A stretch of DNA of 64,000 nucleotides, from the NCBI GenBank assembly GCA_016185425.1, contig JACPNQ010000031.1, positions 174,128 to 238,127 of the forward strand, written 5' to 3'. A program made the translations under genes and the position numbers. Positions 8,309 to 16,795 of the stretch are shown one piece after another. The notes beneath the pieces are model-generated. The model made no database searches. It was not told where the DNA came from and worked only from the letters and a program-made list of their open reading frames with translations. The stretch comes from Acidobacteriota bacterium (GTDB taxonomy: Bacteria > Acidobacteriota > Terriglobia > Bryobacterales > Bryobacteraceae). Positions within the stretch are counted from its first letter, which is position 1. Each line of letters starts with the position of its first letter.

Positions 8309-8695
8309 CTACTGTTTCTTGGCTTCGAACGGGCGCGGCTGGCCGCCCTCGCGTTCGGCGGTGCCTTTAAGCATGCCGCCTTCCACCGTACCGCTGTAGC
8401 TCATCTTAAAGTCACCGTTCGGAGTGGACATCGTAGTGGTGAAGGAGAATTTGTTACCGTCCAGCTTGCCGTCCTTGATGTCAACGCTGGGCGGCTCCAT
8501 GTCGCCGAATTTCAAGTTGAGCTTGCCTGTGAGCTTGTCGCCCTCGGCCTTAAGCTCGAACGTCTGGACAATGGTCGTCGACTGTCCGTCGCGCTCCACT
8601 TTACGTTCGGAAACCCACTTGCCGTCGATGGGGCCGGCGAGGGCGGAGGCGGCGAGCAACAGGGAACTCGCGGCGAGTGAGAAGAAACGATTCAT
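8309..8695 (-). CDS. Small secreted beta-rich protein of unknown function
   Basis: 128 residues with a strong signal peptide (MNRFFSLAASSLLLAASALA, cleavage near AGP). The mature part is polar and beta-rich: DGKWVSERKVERDG, TFELKAEGDKLTGKL, DGKLDGNKFSFTTTM and SYSGTVEGGMLKGTAE. It looks like one small calycin/lipocalin-like sheet, a type often found singly in acidobacterial genomes. A good ribosome site (AGGAG, six bases before the ATG) supports the start. It is first in the three-gene set with the DUF1080 protein and the TolB-like propeller. No enzymatic motif was seen. Confidence 0.7.
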   Translation of the reverse strand: MNRFFSLAASSLLLAASALAGPIDGKWVSERKVERDGQSTTIVQTFELKAEGDKLTGKLNLKFGDMEPPSVDIKDGKLDGNKFSFTTTMSTPNGDFKMSYSGTVEGGMLKGTAEREGGQPRPFEAKKQ

Positions 8696-8708
8696 GACTG
8701 CTCCTGGG

Positions 8709-8734
8709 CGGGACGAATCGGTGGTTGTGTCCCG
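8709..8734. repeat. Inverted repeat upstream of the small secreted protein gene
   Basis: CGGGAC and GTCCCG arms (6 bases) separated by 14 bases, in the 73-base gap between the DUF1501 stop and the 8695 start. It could be a 5' leader hairpin or an operator. There is no T-run that would make it a terminator. Confidence 0.3.
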
Positions 8735-8767
8735 ACAGAGGGGAGTATAGCGAATTGAGAGTCGGCT

Positions 8768-10054
8768 CTAAACAAACTCGAGCGGGTGGCCATTAGCGCC
8801 GATCTTGATCGGCCGGCCCGTGTTGGAAATATACTCCTTCTGATAATCGATCCCCAGCTTCCTATAGAGTGTCGCGAGGAGGTCGGGAATCTGAACGGGG
8901 CTGTCCTTCACAAATGCCGCGTTTTTGTCCGACTCGCCCCAGACACGGCCTCCATGCACTCCTCCTCCGGCCATAACGAGAGTGAACGCATTTGGCCAAT
9001 GATCCCGTCCCGTATTGCCGTTGATTTCCGGCGTCCTGCCAAACTCGCCTGTGACGAGAATGAGCGTGCTGTCCAACATGCCGCGCTGTTCGAGGTCTTC
9101 GAGCAGTGCTGAAAAGGAACGGTCGAAATCGGGCAGATAATCGGTTGAAAGCTGCTGAAAGATGCGGCCGTGGTGATCCCAAGCCCCGACGCCGCGGGAA
9201 ACGGTGACAAAGCGAACCCCGGACTCGACCAGGCGGCGCGCGAGTAGGCAGCCTTGTCCGAAGGACGTTCGTCCATAGCGTTCCCGCATAGGTTCGGGCT
9301 CATCTTCTATTTTGAATGTCTTCTTCGCCTTATCGGAACGGATCAGGTCGAACGCGTTTTGATAATACGAATCCAGGTTCTCCGCGATGCCGGTTTTGTC
9401 CATCGCGCGGAATTTCTGATCGATCAGGGAGAGCAGTCCGCGGCGATGATCCACTCGCGCCCAATCGATGCCCATCGGGAGCTCTAAGTCCTGAACCTTG
9501 TAGTTTTCCTGGTTCGGATTGCCGGCGGCGAACGGATTGTAACGGGAGCCCAGGAAGCCCGCGCGGTCCCAGTTTCCCGCAGGGCCGGGTATGCTCACCG
9601 CGGGCGGCAGTTCCGCTCCCTTCGGCGTTTCGCGAGCAATAACGGCCGGCAGAGAGGGGCACTGCAGGGTGGGTAATGGATGGTGGCCGGTCATGACAAA
9701 CGTCATCGCCTGCCCGTGGTCGGCTATCTTGTGATTCATCGAGCGGACAATGAGCAGTTTGTCCGTAAGCTTTGCAAGCCGCGGCATGTGCTCGCAGATG
9801 TGCGTTCCCGGAATACTTGTCGGAATCTCTTTAAACGGGCTCCGAAACTTGGAGTCAGCGTTCGGTTTCATGTCGAAGGTATCCAACTGGCTCATTCCGC
9901 CCGCCAGCCAAAGATGAATGACAGAAAGCTCGCGTTTCGGATTCTGCGCTGCCGGCGCTTCCGCGCGGAGCTGCAGCGCCGTTCCCCACGGGAGGCTGCC
10001 GAATGCATTTATCGAACCGATGCGAAGGAAAGCGCGGCGATCGAAGGAAACCAT
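8768..10054 (-). CDS. Tat-exported DUF1501 protein (cytochrome module 1)
   Basis: 428 residues. The start MVSFDRRAFLRIGSINAFG has the twin-arginine pattern. The body has the DUF1501 markers SVIHLWLAGGMSQLDTFDMK, SMNHKIADHGQAMTFVMTGHH, SFGQGCLLARRLVESGVRFV, WDHHGRIFQQL and LVTGEFGRTPEINGNTGRDHW. DUF1501 proteins belong to the alkaline-phosphatase/sulfatase-like superfamily; the D-T-F, G-R-D-H and H-H elements would form a metal site. Physiological substrates are unknown. It follows the DUF1549/DUF1553 gene by 9 bases, the standard pairing in Planctomycetes and Solibacter-like Acidobacteriota, so the two probably work together in the periplasm. Confidence 0.92.
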   Translation of the reverse strand: MVSFDRRAFLRIGSINAFGSLPWGTALQLRAEAPAAQNPKRELSVIHLWLAGGMSQLDTFDMKPNADSKFRSPFKEIPTSIPGTHICEHMPRLAKLTDKLLIVRSMNHKIADHGQAMTFVMTGHHPLPTLQCPSLPAVIARETPKGAELPPAVSIPGPAGNWDRAGFLGSRYNPFAAGNPNQENYKVQDLELPMGIDWARVDHRRGLLSLIDQKFRAMDKTGIAENLDSYYQNAFDLIRSDKAKKTFKIEDEPEPMRERYGRTSFGQGCLLARRLVESGVRFVTVSRGVGAWDHHGRIFQQLSTDYLPDFDRSFSALLEDLEQRGMLDSTLILVTGEFGRTPEINGNTGRDHWPNAFTLVMAGGGVHGGRVWGESDKNAAFVKDSPVQIPDLLATLYRKLGIDYQKEYISNTGRPIKIGANGHPLEFV

Positions 10055-10063
10055 ATGCGAACC

Positions 10064-12235
10064 TCAGTGGTTGTATAGAAATTCTTTGGAGTTCAACAGT
10101 GCCCACAGCAGGTCTTCAAATGCCTTGCGGCGGGCAACCTTGCCTTTCTCCTTGATCGGCGCCAACGCCAATTCGACCTCTGTCTTTTCAGGCGGACGCA
10201 CAAGTGCGGAGAAGAACATGCGGCGAACGACATCCTCGTCCCGGAGATACGGATCGTCCAACATTCTGGCGAGCGCGCCTTTTTGCGAAACGATCTTCTT
10301 GTTCAGCGTATCGCCCGCGATCAGGTGCAATGCCTGCGCCATCGCCGGCTGCTCATCCCGCTCACAAATAACGTCCCGAAACATGGGACGCCCGAAGGTC
10401 GTGAGGAAATAATTTGGCGAACCGGCGGGGATTTCAAAGGACCGCGCGCCGGACTTCATGCCGCGGTAGACCTCCTGTTCACCCGCAACCTGAGATAAGG
10501 CATCCATCAACTGTTCGGCCATCAACCGCTTCACATAATAACTCGCATAGTTAATCTGGTCCCCGCGATTGGAATCGTTGAATTCCGACGAGAGCTGATA
10601 CGTGCGGGAGTTTAGAATGCGCCTGCTGAGCTGGCGGAGGCTGAAATTGCTCTTCGCGAAGTCGTCCGCCAATGCATCGAGCAACGCCGGATTCGTGGGT
10701 GGATTCGTGACGCGGAAATCGTCAACCGGTTCGACCAGCCCGCGGCCCATGTAATGTTTCCAGACACGGTTGACGATCGCCCGGCTGAACCACGGGTTTT
10801 TGGGCGATGTGATCCAGGCCGCCAGCCGCTCGCGGATGTCCTCGTCAGGCCCTTCGGTTACTTCGGGTCCATCGAGATACTTTGGGATCGCCAGTTTTTT
10901 AGTGCCCGGGTTGATAATTTCCGAACGATCTTTCAAGATGAGCGCGGCATCCAGGGGGGTAAATTTGAATTCGGTTCGGCCGAAGAACGCCGCAAACCCC
11001 CAAAAGTCGTTTTGCGTCCACTTTTCGAATGGATGGTTGTGGCAACGCGCGCAATCGAGCCTGATGCCCAGCAGCGTTTGACTCACCGTAATAGGTGCGT
11101 CTTCAGGTTTGAGATCGAAGTTTGTGCGGTAGAAGTTCGAAGGCGCATTTCGGGACACGCCGCCGGAGCTGGTGAGCATCTGCGAAACGAGTTCGGAATA
11201 GGGACGATCCGTGGCAATGGCCGTGCGCAAGTGGTGATACATATTGCGCGCTGCCTTTGGACCTACACCTCCGCCGACGCGGAAGACGTCGCTTAGGCGA
11301 GTGGCCCAGACTTCGGAATACTCGGGAGACTCGAGGAGGCGATCGATAAGACGGGAGCGTTTGCTCTCCTCCTGGGAGGAGAGGAACTCCAGGCTTTCCT
11401 CCTCGGTCGGCAGGGAGCCTGTGACATCCAGGTACACGCGCCGTAAGAACTGAGTGTCGCTGGAGAGTTGCGACGGAAGAATGTTCAAACGCTTCAATTT
11501 GGCAAATACGTGATCATCGATGAAATTATTGTGAGCCGGCGCCCGATAACCCGCACCCGCGGCGCGGCGGATGACGTAAACGCGCGCGGCCACTGCCTTC
11601 CCGAGCGTGCGGACCATCACCGTCGTCTCGCCCGTGCGAAGCGCCTTCAATTCGCCTGCCGGACCGATTTCTACAATCGTCTCGTCGGATGGCGTGTATT
11701 GCACCTTTGCGCTGACGTCGGTAACGGCGCCGTTGGAAAACGCCGCTTTGGCCGTTAGTTTTCCCGTCGCGCTTTCCCCCGCGAGAGTGATTTCGGCGGG
11801 TGAGACCGTCAAATCGCGGATGCGGGGAGAATTGGGGCTGTCAAACAACGCTCCTTGCCGAATCCAGTCGCGAATCGCCGCGAATTCCAGCGAGTTGTTT
11901 TTGAATCGTTCTCCACCCCCGTGCTGAATCTCATAGGTCGGCTTCGTCAGGACAAGGCTCGTCTCCGGTCTTTGTCGATCGATGCGCCGCCCGTCCGCAT
12001 CCTTGACGATGGCGGCGTAGTCCAACTCGGGCTCATAGCCGAAGAGCGACAGTTTGAATCCCGCCTGGCCCCGGACGGAGCCATGGCAGTTTGAATTCGC
12101 GCAGCCGGCCTTGGTCAGTATGGGCACGATGTCGTTGACAAAACTGATCCGCGGCACGGAGAGCTTTGCTTTCGGCGCTTGCGCCGCTAGAGTTCCGCAG
12201 CCAAGCAGCAGCGCGATGTGGAGGAATGGCTTCAT
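10064..12235 (-). CDS. DUF1549/DUF1553 cytochrome-like protein with Big2 domain (module 1)
   Basis: 723 residues. A signal peptide (MKPFLHIALLLGCGTLAAQA) precedes a haem-binding-like segment with cysteines 45 and 50 and histidine 51 (CANSNCH, a CX4CH spacing as in planctomycete cytochrome-like domains rather than the usual CXXCH). A Big2-type immunoglobulin domain follows (about 155-230, GELKALRTGETTVMVR). Then come DUF1549 (NNFIDDHVFAKLKRLNILPS, VYLDVTGSLPTEEE) and C-terminal DUF1553 (FSRAIVNRVWKHYMGRGLV, LNSRTYQLSSEFN). It overlaps the upstream PPC-domain gene by 4 bases and precedes a DUF1501 gene by 9. The family's role is not established; a periplasmic redox or hydrolytic complex is the usual guess. 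Confidence 0.92.
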   Translation of the reverse strand: MKPFLHIALLLGCGTLAAQAPKAKLSVPRISFVNDIVPILTKAGCANSNCHGSVRGQAGFKLSLFGYEPELDYAAIVKDADGRRIDRQRPETSLVLTKPTYEIQHGGGERFKNNSLEFAAIRDWIRQGALFDSPNSPRIRDLTVSPAEITLAGESATGKLTAKAAFSNGAVTDVSAKVQYTPSDETIVEIGPAGELKALRTGETTVMVRTLGKAVAARVYVIRRAAGAGYRAPAHNNFIDDHVFAKLKRLNILPSQLSSDTQFLRRVYLDVTGSLPTEEESLEFLSSQEESKRSRLIDRLLESPEYSEVWATRLSDVFRVGGGVGPKAARNMYHHLRTAIATDRPYSELVSQMLTSSGGVSRNAPSNFYRTNFDLKPEDAPITVSQTLLGIRLDCARCHNHPFEKWTQNDFWGFAAFFGRTEFKFTPLDAALILKDRSEIINPGTKKLAIPKYLDGPEVTEGPDEDIRERLAAWITSPKNPWFSRAIVNRVWKHYMGRGLVEPVDDFRVTNPPTNPALLDALADDFAKSNFSLRQLSRRILNSRTYQLSSEFNDSNRGDQINYASYYVKRLMAEQLMDALSQVAGEQEVYRGMKSGARSFEIPAGSPNYFLTTFGRPMFRDVICERDEQPAMAQALHLIAGDTLNKKIVSQKGALARMLDDPYLRDEDVVRRMFFSALVRPPEKTEVELALAPIKEKGKVARRKAFEDLLWALLNSKEFLYNH

Positions 12236-14322
12236 GGCTTTTTCGCCGGAGCCGCGTTGATCTTGAATTCGATCCAGGGGCTTTGCACGCCCTGGACTTT
12301 CAGCCGGATCCGGTATGTTCCGGGTGTCGCCGCGGAGCCTGCGGTTAACTTTATTTCGATTAGTCCTGCGCCCGGCGGCAGCTCGGCATTTTCCGCCGAG
12401 ATTCCGGCCGGCAGATCTTCGATCTGAACCGGAACGGACGTGGCCGCTTCGTCAAAGCGCGTGACGTTGATCCGCAATTTCTCGCTCTTGCCCGCCGCAA
12501 CGGCAAAATTTCGCGGCGCGTCCATTACGACCGCAGGCAAATCGGCGATTGTCGTATATACGTCCCGATGCTGAATGGTGCCCATTCCCGTGCCGTTGAA
12601 ACCGGAGTAGTAGAGGGCGCTGACCGTGTGTGCAACCTTCCTTCCGTTGGCATCCGTACCCCGGCCGCGGATGAGAATCGGTACGTCGCCGTTTCGGGCG
12701 GCCGCCGGCACTTCGATGTTCAGATCCACATCGGTGCCGTTCAGCTGCCAGAGTTTGGCGTTACAGTCTGTGATGGTGGAGTTCTTCGGTTCCGCCACGC
12801 CCGAGACTCGCTTAAAGGCATCGCCCGCCGTTTCCGCCCACACCTCGATGGGAGTATCCCAGCCACCGAAGCGCCTGACGCGCACCGTTATCGTACTTTT
12901 CCGGCCACGGAAAAGAGTCGCTGCCGGTTTGTGCATCAATAGCTGAAAATCAGGCTGCGCGGGCCGGACGGAAAGGTGATAGAAATAGCCCGCACCGCCA
13001 TTGTGTGCGCTGTCGCGAACAGCTAGTTTGTAACGCCCGGCATTTTCAAACCGGTGCACCAGGTACGGATCGTGGTTCGGCGGGTCTGTGAAATACCACG
13101 GCACAGCCTCATCCTGATATACGAGCAGTTTGCCGGACGAATCGTAAAGAAACAGGGCTGGGTCCATCTCCGAACCGATGGAAAGTGCTTTCACTTCGAT
13201 GGCGAGCCGCTCTCCGGCGCGCGCCTCGAACTCATAATAATCGGCTGCCCGGTCCTTCTCGATAACACCGCTGACACCTGCGGGCACTGGGATCGATTGG
13301 GGTTTGGCGCGGCTGCGCGCGGATGCGGAAGCCAACTGGGGAATCTGGCTTATGGAAATCGACTGGTCGGATGAAAGATGGAGCGCGCCGGTGGAGATCT
13401 TGATGTTGCCGCTGCCCTCCGGTGCCGGCCCGGGCACGTCGATCTGCACCGTAAGGCGAGTGGGACTCTTTTCCAAAATAGAGCCGCGGTAATTGAGCTC
13501 TCCTAACGTGACTTCCTGGACCTGATCCAGATTCGCGCCGCCGATAACGAACTCCGTACGCTGCCCGGCGACGGCCGCCAGTGGAAAGACTTCCGTGATG
13601 GACGGGAGCTTGCCCATCGAGAGGCGGTAGTACATCGACGGATTTCCGAAAGGAAATGCGTTGTTCACCTGGATCGTATACTCGCCCTTGGTTTTGGGTT
13701 CAAATATCAGCTTGGAATCGCGTCGAAGTCCATTGTCGTCATTGAAGGCAATCTCGTTGCCGCGGGAATCGAATATCGTCAGAACGGAATCCAGGTTTCC
13801 TCCAAGCCGGCTCGAAACGATTTGAAAGACCAGCTTTTCTCCCGGTTCTGCTTGGAAAGCGAAGTAATCGACATCGTTGTTCTCAATGACGCCATTCACG
13901 ATCACCGGGAGCTTTACCTTTTCCGCGGTGGAGGGAAGGTTATTCGGTTCCGATTCATTGCGGCTCGGCAGGTCACTGACGTCGAAGGCCCCCACCACCG
14001 CGCCCGCTTTCCCGATCAGTCGATAATCCTGAATGCCGGATGGAACGCCCTTTCCGATTTTGACAATAGCGACAACTTCGTAGTGCTCGGCGTGGCATAT
14101 TTCCGCTTCAATTCCGGGATCGGCAAATTCAATTGCCGAGACATCCTCCAGCCGGATTCCCCGTATCGTCATCTCGACCGTGGATCCTTTTTGCCCGCCG
14201 GCGGGAAACACGGCGCGTACTTCGGGGCCGACATCCGGAAGTTTCTGCTGAGCGCGTAATCCGCTGACGGCTGGAAGGGCATACAGTACAAGGCACAACG
14301 CTCTATAACGGGCCGGGTGCAT
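12232..14322 (-). CDS. Secreted protein with PPC-type domains (module 1)
   Basis: 696 residues with a signal peptide (MHPARYRALCLVLYALPAVSG). An N-terminal IPT-like unit (VFPAGGQKGSTVEMTIRG) is followed by a pre-peptidase C-terminal (PPC) domain: NESEPNNLPSTAEKVKLPV, VIENNDVDYFAFQAEPGEKL, LDSVLTIFDSRGNEIAFNDD. A second IPT-like unit (VFPLAAVAGQRTEFVIGG), a second PPC-like domain (VIEKDRAADYYEFEARAGE, MDPALFLYDSSGKLLVYQDE) and C-terminal beta domains complete it. PPC domains are usually secretion or adhesion modules of extracellular enzymes; no enzyme domain is present here. It is the first gene of the module and overlaps the DUF1549 gene by 4 bases. The 121 bases upstream hold nothing coding that I can see. 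Confidence 0.85.
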   Translation of the reverse strand: MHPARYRALCLVLYALPAVSGLRAQQKLPDVGPEVRAVFPAGGQKGSTVEMTIRGIRLEDVSAIEFADPGIEAEICHAEHYEVVAIVKIGKGVPSGIQDYRLIGKAGAVVGAFDVSDLPSRNESEPNNLPSTAEKVKLPVIVNGVIENNDVDYFAFQAEPGEKLVFQIVSSRLGGNLDSVLTIFDSRGNEIAFNDDNGLRRDSKLIFEPKTKGEYTIQVNNAFPFGNPSMYYRLSMGKLPSITEVFPLAAVAGQRTEFVIGGANLDQVQEVTLGELNYRGSILEKSPTRLTVQIDVPGPAPEGSGNIKISTGALHLSSDQSISISQIPQLASASARSRAKPQSIPVPAGVSGVIEKDRAADYYEFEARAGERLAIEVKALSIGSEMDPALFLYDSSGKLLVYQDEAVPWYFTDPPNHDPYLVHRFENAGRYKLAVRDSAHNGGAGYFYHLSVRPAQPDFQLLMHKPAATLFRGRKSTITVRVRRFGGWDTPIEVWAETAGDAFKRVSGVAEPKNSTITDCNAKLWQLNGTDVDLNIEVPAAARNGDVPILIRGRGTDANGRKVAHTVSALYYSGFNGTGMGTIQHRDVYTTIADLPAVVMDAPRNFAVAAGKSEKLRINVTRFDEAATSVPVQIEDLPAGISAENAELPPGAGLIEIKLTAGSAATPGTYRIRLKVQGVQSPWIEFKINAAPAKKP

Positions 14323-14443
14323 AGTCTAAGGCTCAGCAACAGTATAGGTCCTCGGCCACGGGAGTCAAGACATCTTTTGTCAGGGTTCCGTCAGGTTCTC
14401 GTTAAGTTATCGAAAGATAGCTGGTCGTGCTACTAAGTTCAAC

Positions 14444-15718
14444 TTACCGCTGCCTGGTCTTTTGCAGAATCCAGTAAATGAATCCAACGGCCGCCCATGA
14501 TGCACCCAGCATCAACGATTTCTGGCTTAGGCTGGCCCACATGTATAGGCAAAGAAGAAAACCGAAAGCCGGAGCGATTGCCGCCACGCTGCGTTCTCGC
14601 CAGGCGCGAAGAAAAGCGGAGAGGTTAACGCCGATGAATCCGATGAACGCGCCAAAGTTAAGTAGTTCCGCGCCCAGTTCGTACGTCAGTGTCATTGCAC
14701 CAACCAGAGATATGGCTCCGATCAGCATCACATTGAAAGCCGGCACTTGGCGTACTGTGTCTATCTGCCCGAAGAATCGCGCGGGCAGTACATTATCCCG
14801 CCCCATGCCGAAAAGCAGCCGGGCGCCCGCCATCTGCCCGCCGGAACCGGAACCGATGGTCGCCACTAACAGTGTCAGGTTAATGGCGTGAAAGAGCCAC
14901 AAGCCGCCCGCTCGTCCCGCGATATGAACATACGCCGTATCGACATCGGGAAACGCTTCCCCGTGCGGCCATACGAGTTGACCCGCATACACTTCAACGG
15001 CGGAGAGCACGCCAATCAGGAGGCAAACCAGGACAGTAGCTAGCGGTACGGTCCGTTCAGCATCGACAGTCTCTTCGGACAGCGTGGAGATGGCGTCAAA
15101 CCCGATATAGGTGAGCACCGCCAGCGCCGTCCCGGCCGAGAACGTCGAAACGGAGAACGTCGCGGGATCGTAGAACGGCTTCAGAAAATCGGTTGGGTAG
15201 GCCCGCACGAAGCCAACCGTGGCGGCCAGCATCCAGGCGACGACAACGCACATCGCGATCGCAAGATACTTGTGCGTCGACGCCGCGGCCTGAATATTGC
15301 GGAGGTTAAGCCATGTGAATAGCATCGCGAAAAAGAGCGTCCACGCAAGGTAGGGTACCGCCGGCATCAGGTTGCCCGCGGCCTTCGAGCACCAGATCAC
15401 ACAAATCAGCGGATTGATGACATAGTCCAGCAGCAGCCCCCAGCCGGTAAGGAAACCGAGCGTCGGATGGATCTCCTTGCCGACATACGTGTAGGCGGAC
15501 CCGGCGCTGGGATAGATTCGGGCCATGCGTCCGTAGCTGATGGCGGTAAGCAGCATGCCTGCCATCGCCGCAAGCACCGCGGTGACTACGTGCCCGCCCG
15601 CCTTGTTGCTGACCACGCCGAACAGCGGCATGGGCGCCGTGGGCTGAATAATGATCAGGCCCATGAAGACGAGATCTCGAAGGTGTAACGCGCGCCGGAG
15701 CCCGGCAGCAGTGCCCAT
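14444..15718 (-). CDS. APC-family amino acid permease
   Basis: 424 residues, about 12 membrane helices. It starts MGTAAGLRRALHLRDLVFMG, the usual APC entry, then GLIIIQPTAPMPLFGVVSNK, SYGRMARIYPSAGSAYTYVG (conserved P-S-A-G-S-A-Y-T-Y), LTYIGFDAISTLSEE and the paired SGSGGQMAGARLLFGMGRD, all markers of the APC superfamily (amino acid/polyamine uptake across the inner membrane). The frame is open further upstream, but that sequence is arginine-rich, lacks conservation and overlaps the divergent gene, so ATG 15718 is chosen. The start is 18 bases from the divergent DUF58 gene, with a palindrome between them. Substrate is unknown. Confidence 0.9.
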   Translation of the reverse strand: MGTAAGLRRALHLRDLVFMGLIIIQPTAPMPLFGVVSNKAGGHVVTAVLAAMAGMLLTAISYGRMARIYPSAGSAYTYVGKEIHPTLGFLTGWGLLLDYVINPLICVIWCSKAAGNLMPAVPYLAWTLFFAMLFTWLNLRNIQAAASTHKYLAIAMCVVVAWMLAATVGFVRAYPTDFLKPFYDPATFSVSTFSAGTALAVLTYIGFDAISTLSEETVDAERTVPLATVLVCLLIGVLSAVEVYAGQLVWPHGEAFPDVDTAYVHIAGRAGGLWLFHAINLTLLVATIGSGSGGQMAGARLLFGMGRDNVLPARFFGQIDTVRQVPAFNVMLIGAISLVGAMTLTYELGAELLNFGAFIGFIGVNLSAFLRAWRERSVAAIAPAFGFLLCLYMWASLSQKSLMLGASWAAVGFIYWILQKTRQR

Positions 15719-15736
15719 CGTTGTATTGTCAACGAT
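15717..15736. promoter_or_regulatory. Palindrome exactly between two divergent start codons
   Basis: ATCGTTGTATTGTCAACGAT: perfect 7-base arms around TATTGT. Its first two bases lie in the permease start codon on the minus strand and it ends at the base before the DUF58 ATG (15737). The gap is too short for two separate promoters, so a shared operator or overlapping initiation region is plausible. The core ATTGTC is shared with the palindrome at 3488-3506. Function is inferred. Confidence 0.45.
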
Positions 15737-16795
15737 ATGGGAAGCGTTTGGCGCCGGCTGGCGGCGGCGTGGCGGGTGCGCGTCGATCAGCGGATCACGA
15801 AGGCGGGCTTGGCCTTCTCGTTGGCCGTCCTGCTCACAGGCGCCGCCGCGTTTCTGTCGGCCAACAATCTCATCTTCCTGATCACGTCGGCGCTGCTGGC
15901 AACGCTGCTCGTTTCCGGGCTCGTGAATCGCCTGTCGCTGGCGGGACTGGAAGTCGAATTCCATCCGCCGGAGCACCTGTTCGCGCGGGAGCAGGCAACA
16001 GCGAAGCTCGTCGTGCGCAACGAAAAGAGCTGGATGCCGAGCTTCGCCACGCGGCTCCAGTCGATCCATTCCGATGGGTTGGTGCAACCGCTGTTCTTCA
16101 CGATGATCCCCGGCGGCCATGCACTCACCGAATACGCTCCTGTACGGTTCAACAAACGCGGACGGTTCCGCGACAATTCGCTGGAGTTCACTTCGCGATT
16201 TCCGTTCGGATTCGCGGAACGCCGCGCGCGCGTGACGCTGCATGCCGATGTTTTGGTCTATCCGGCCCTGGAGCCGCAGCCGTATGCACAGGACTTTTTG
16301 GCGCGAGTGGAGGGCGAAATTCAGGCGCGCCGCGCAGGCTCCGGAGACGATTTCTATCTTCTGCGGCCCTATGTGGCGTCCGATGCCGCCCGGCGAATCG
16401 ACTGGCGATCCTCGGCGCGGCACGGAGAGCTTCACGTCCGCGAGAATGCGCAGGAGGACGCGATCAACGTGCATGTGGTCGTCGACCTGTTCGTCGCCGA
16501 AGCGGGGATGGCATGGCTCGAACGGGCGCTGGAAACGGCGGCCTGGCTCTGCGCGCGGTTGGAAGAAACCGGCGTTGATTATTCCCTGCGCACGCAGGAA
16601 CGAACCCTGCAGGTTCCCCGCGACGGAGACTTGTACTCGGCGCTGCGCTACCTGGCCGTGGCGGAGCCGACGCCGTTCGGCGAAAAAGACGGCTTGGATC
16701 GCGTGATGCCGCCGGAAGGGGAGGGATATGTCATTGTGCTTACCCCCGATCCAAAGCGAGCGCCCGCGGGCGCCGGCATAGTGGTCGGGTCGTGA
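15737..16795 (+). CDS. DUF58 domain-containing membrane protein
   Basis: 352 residues. Two adjacent hydrophobic segments near the N-terminus (about 24-60, AGLAFSLAVLLTGAAAFLSA and LIFLITSALLATLLVSGLV) anchor it in the inner membrane. A beta-rich domain follows, then the DUF58 signature DFYLLRPYVASDAARRIDWR and ARHGELHVRENAQED (about 210-240), with a vWA-like C-terminal half. DUF58 proteins normally sit with a MoxR AAA ATPase and transglutaminase genes. Here neither is present, and the gene is instead coupled by a 4-base GTGA overlap to a TonB receptor. Its role is therefore uncertain. Confidence 0.88.
   Translation: MGSVWRRLAAAWRVRVDQRITKAGLAFSLAVLLTGAAAFLSANNLIFLITSALLATLLVSGLVNRLSLAGLEVEFHPPEHLFAREQATAKLVVRNEKSWMPSFATRLQSIHSDGLVQPLFFTMIPGGHALTEYAPVRFNKRGRFRDNSLEFTSRFPFGFAERRARVTLHADVLVYPALEPQPYAQDFLARVEGEIQARRAGSGDDFYLLRPYVASDAARRIDWRSSARHGELHVRENAQEDAINVHVVVDLFVAEAGMAWLERALETAAWLCARLEETGVDYSLRTQERTLQVPRDGDLYSALRYLAVAEPTPFGEKDGLDRVMPPEGEGYVIVLTPDPKRAPAGAGIVVGS

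Noticed and set aside
15719..16474. N-terminal extension of the APC permease
   Set aside because: The frame is open but non-membrane, arginine-rich and antisense to the DUF58 gene; family members start at the chosen ATG.
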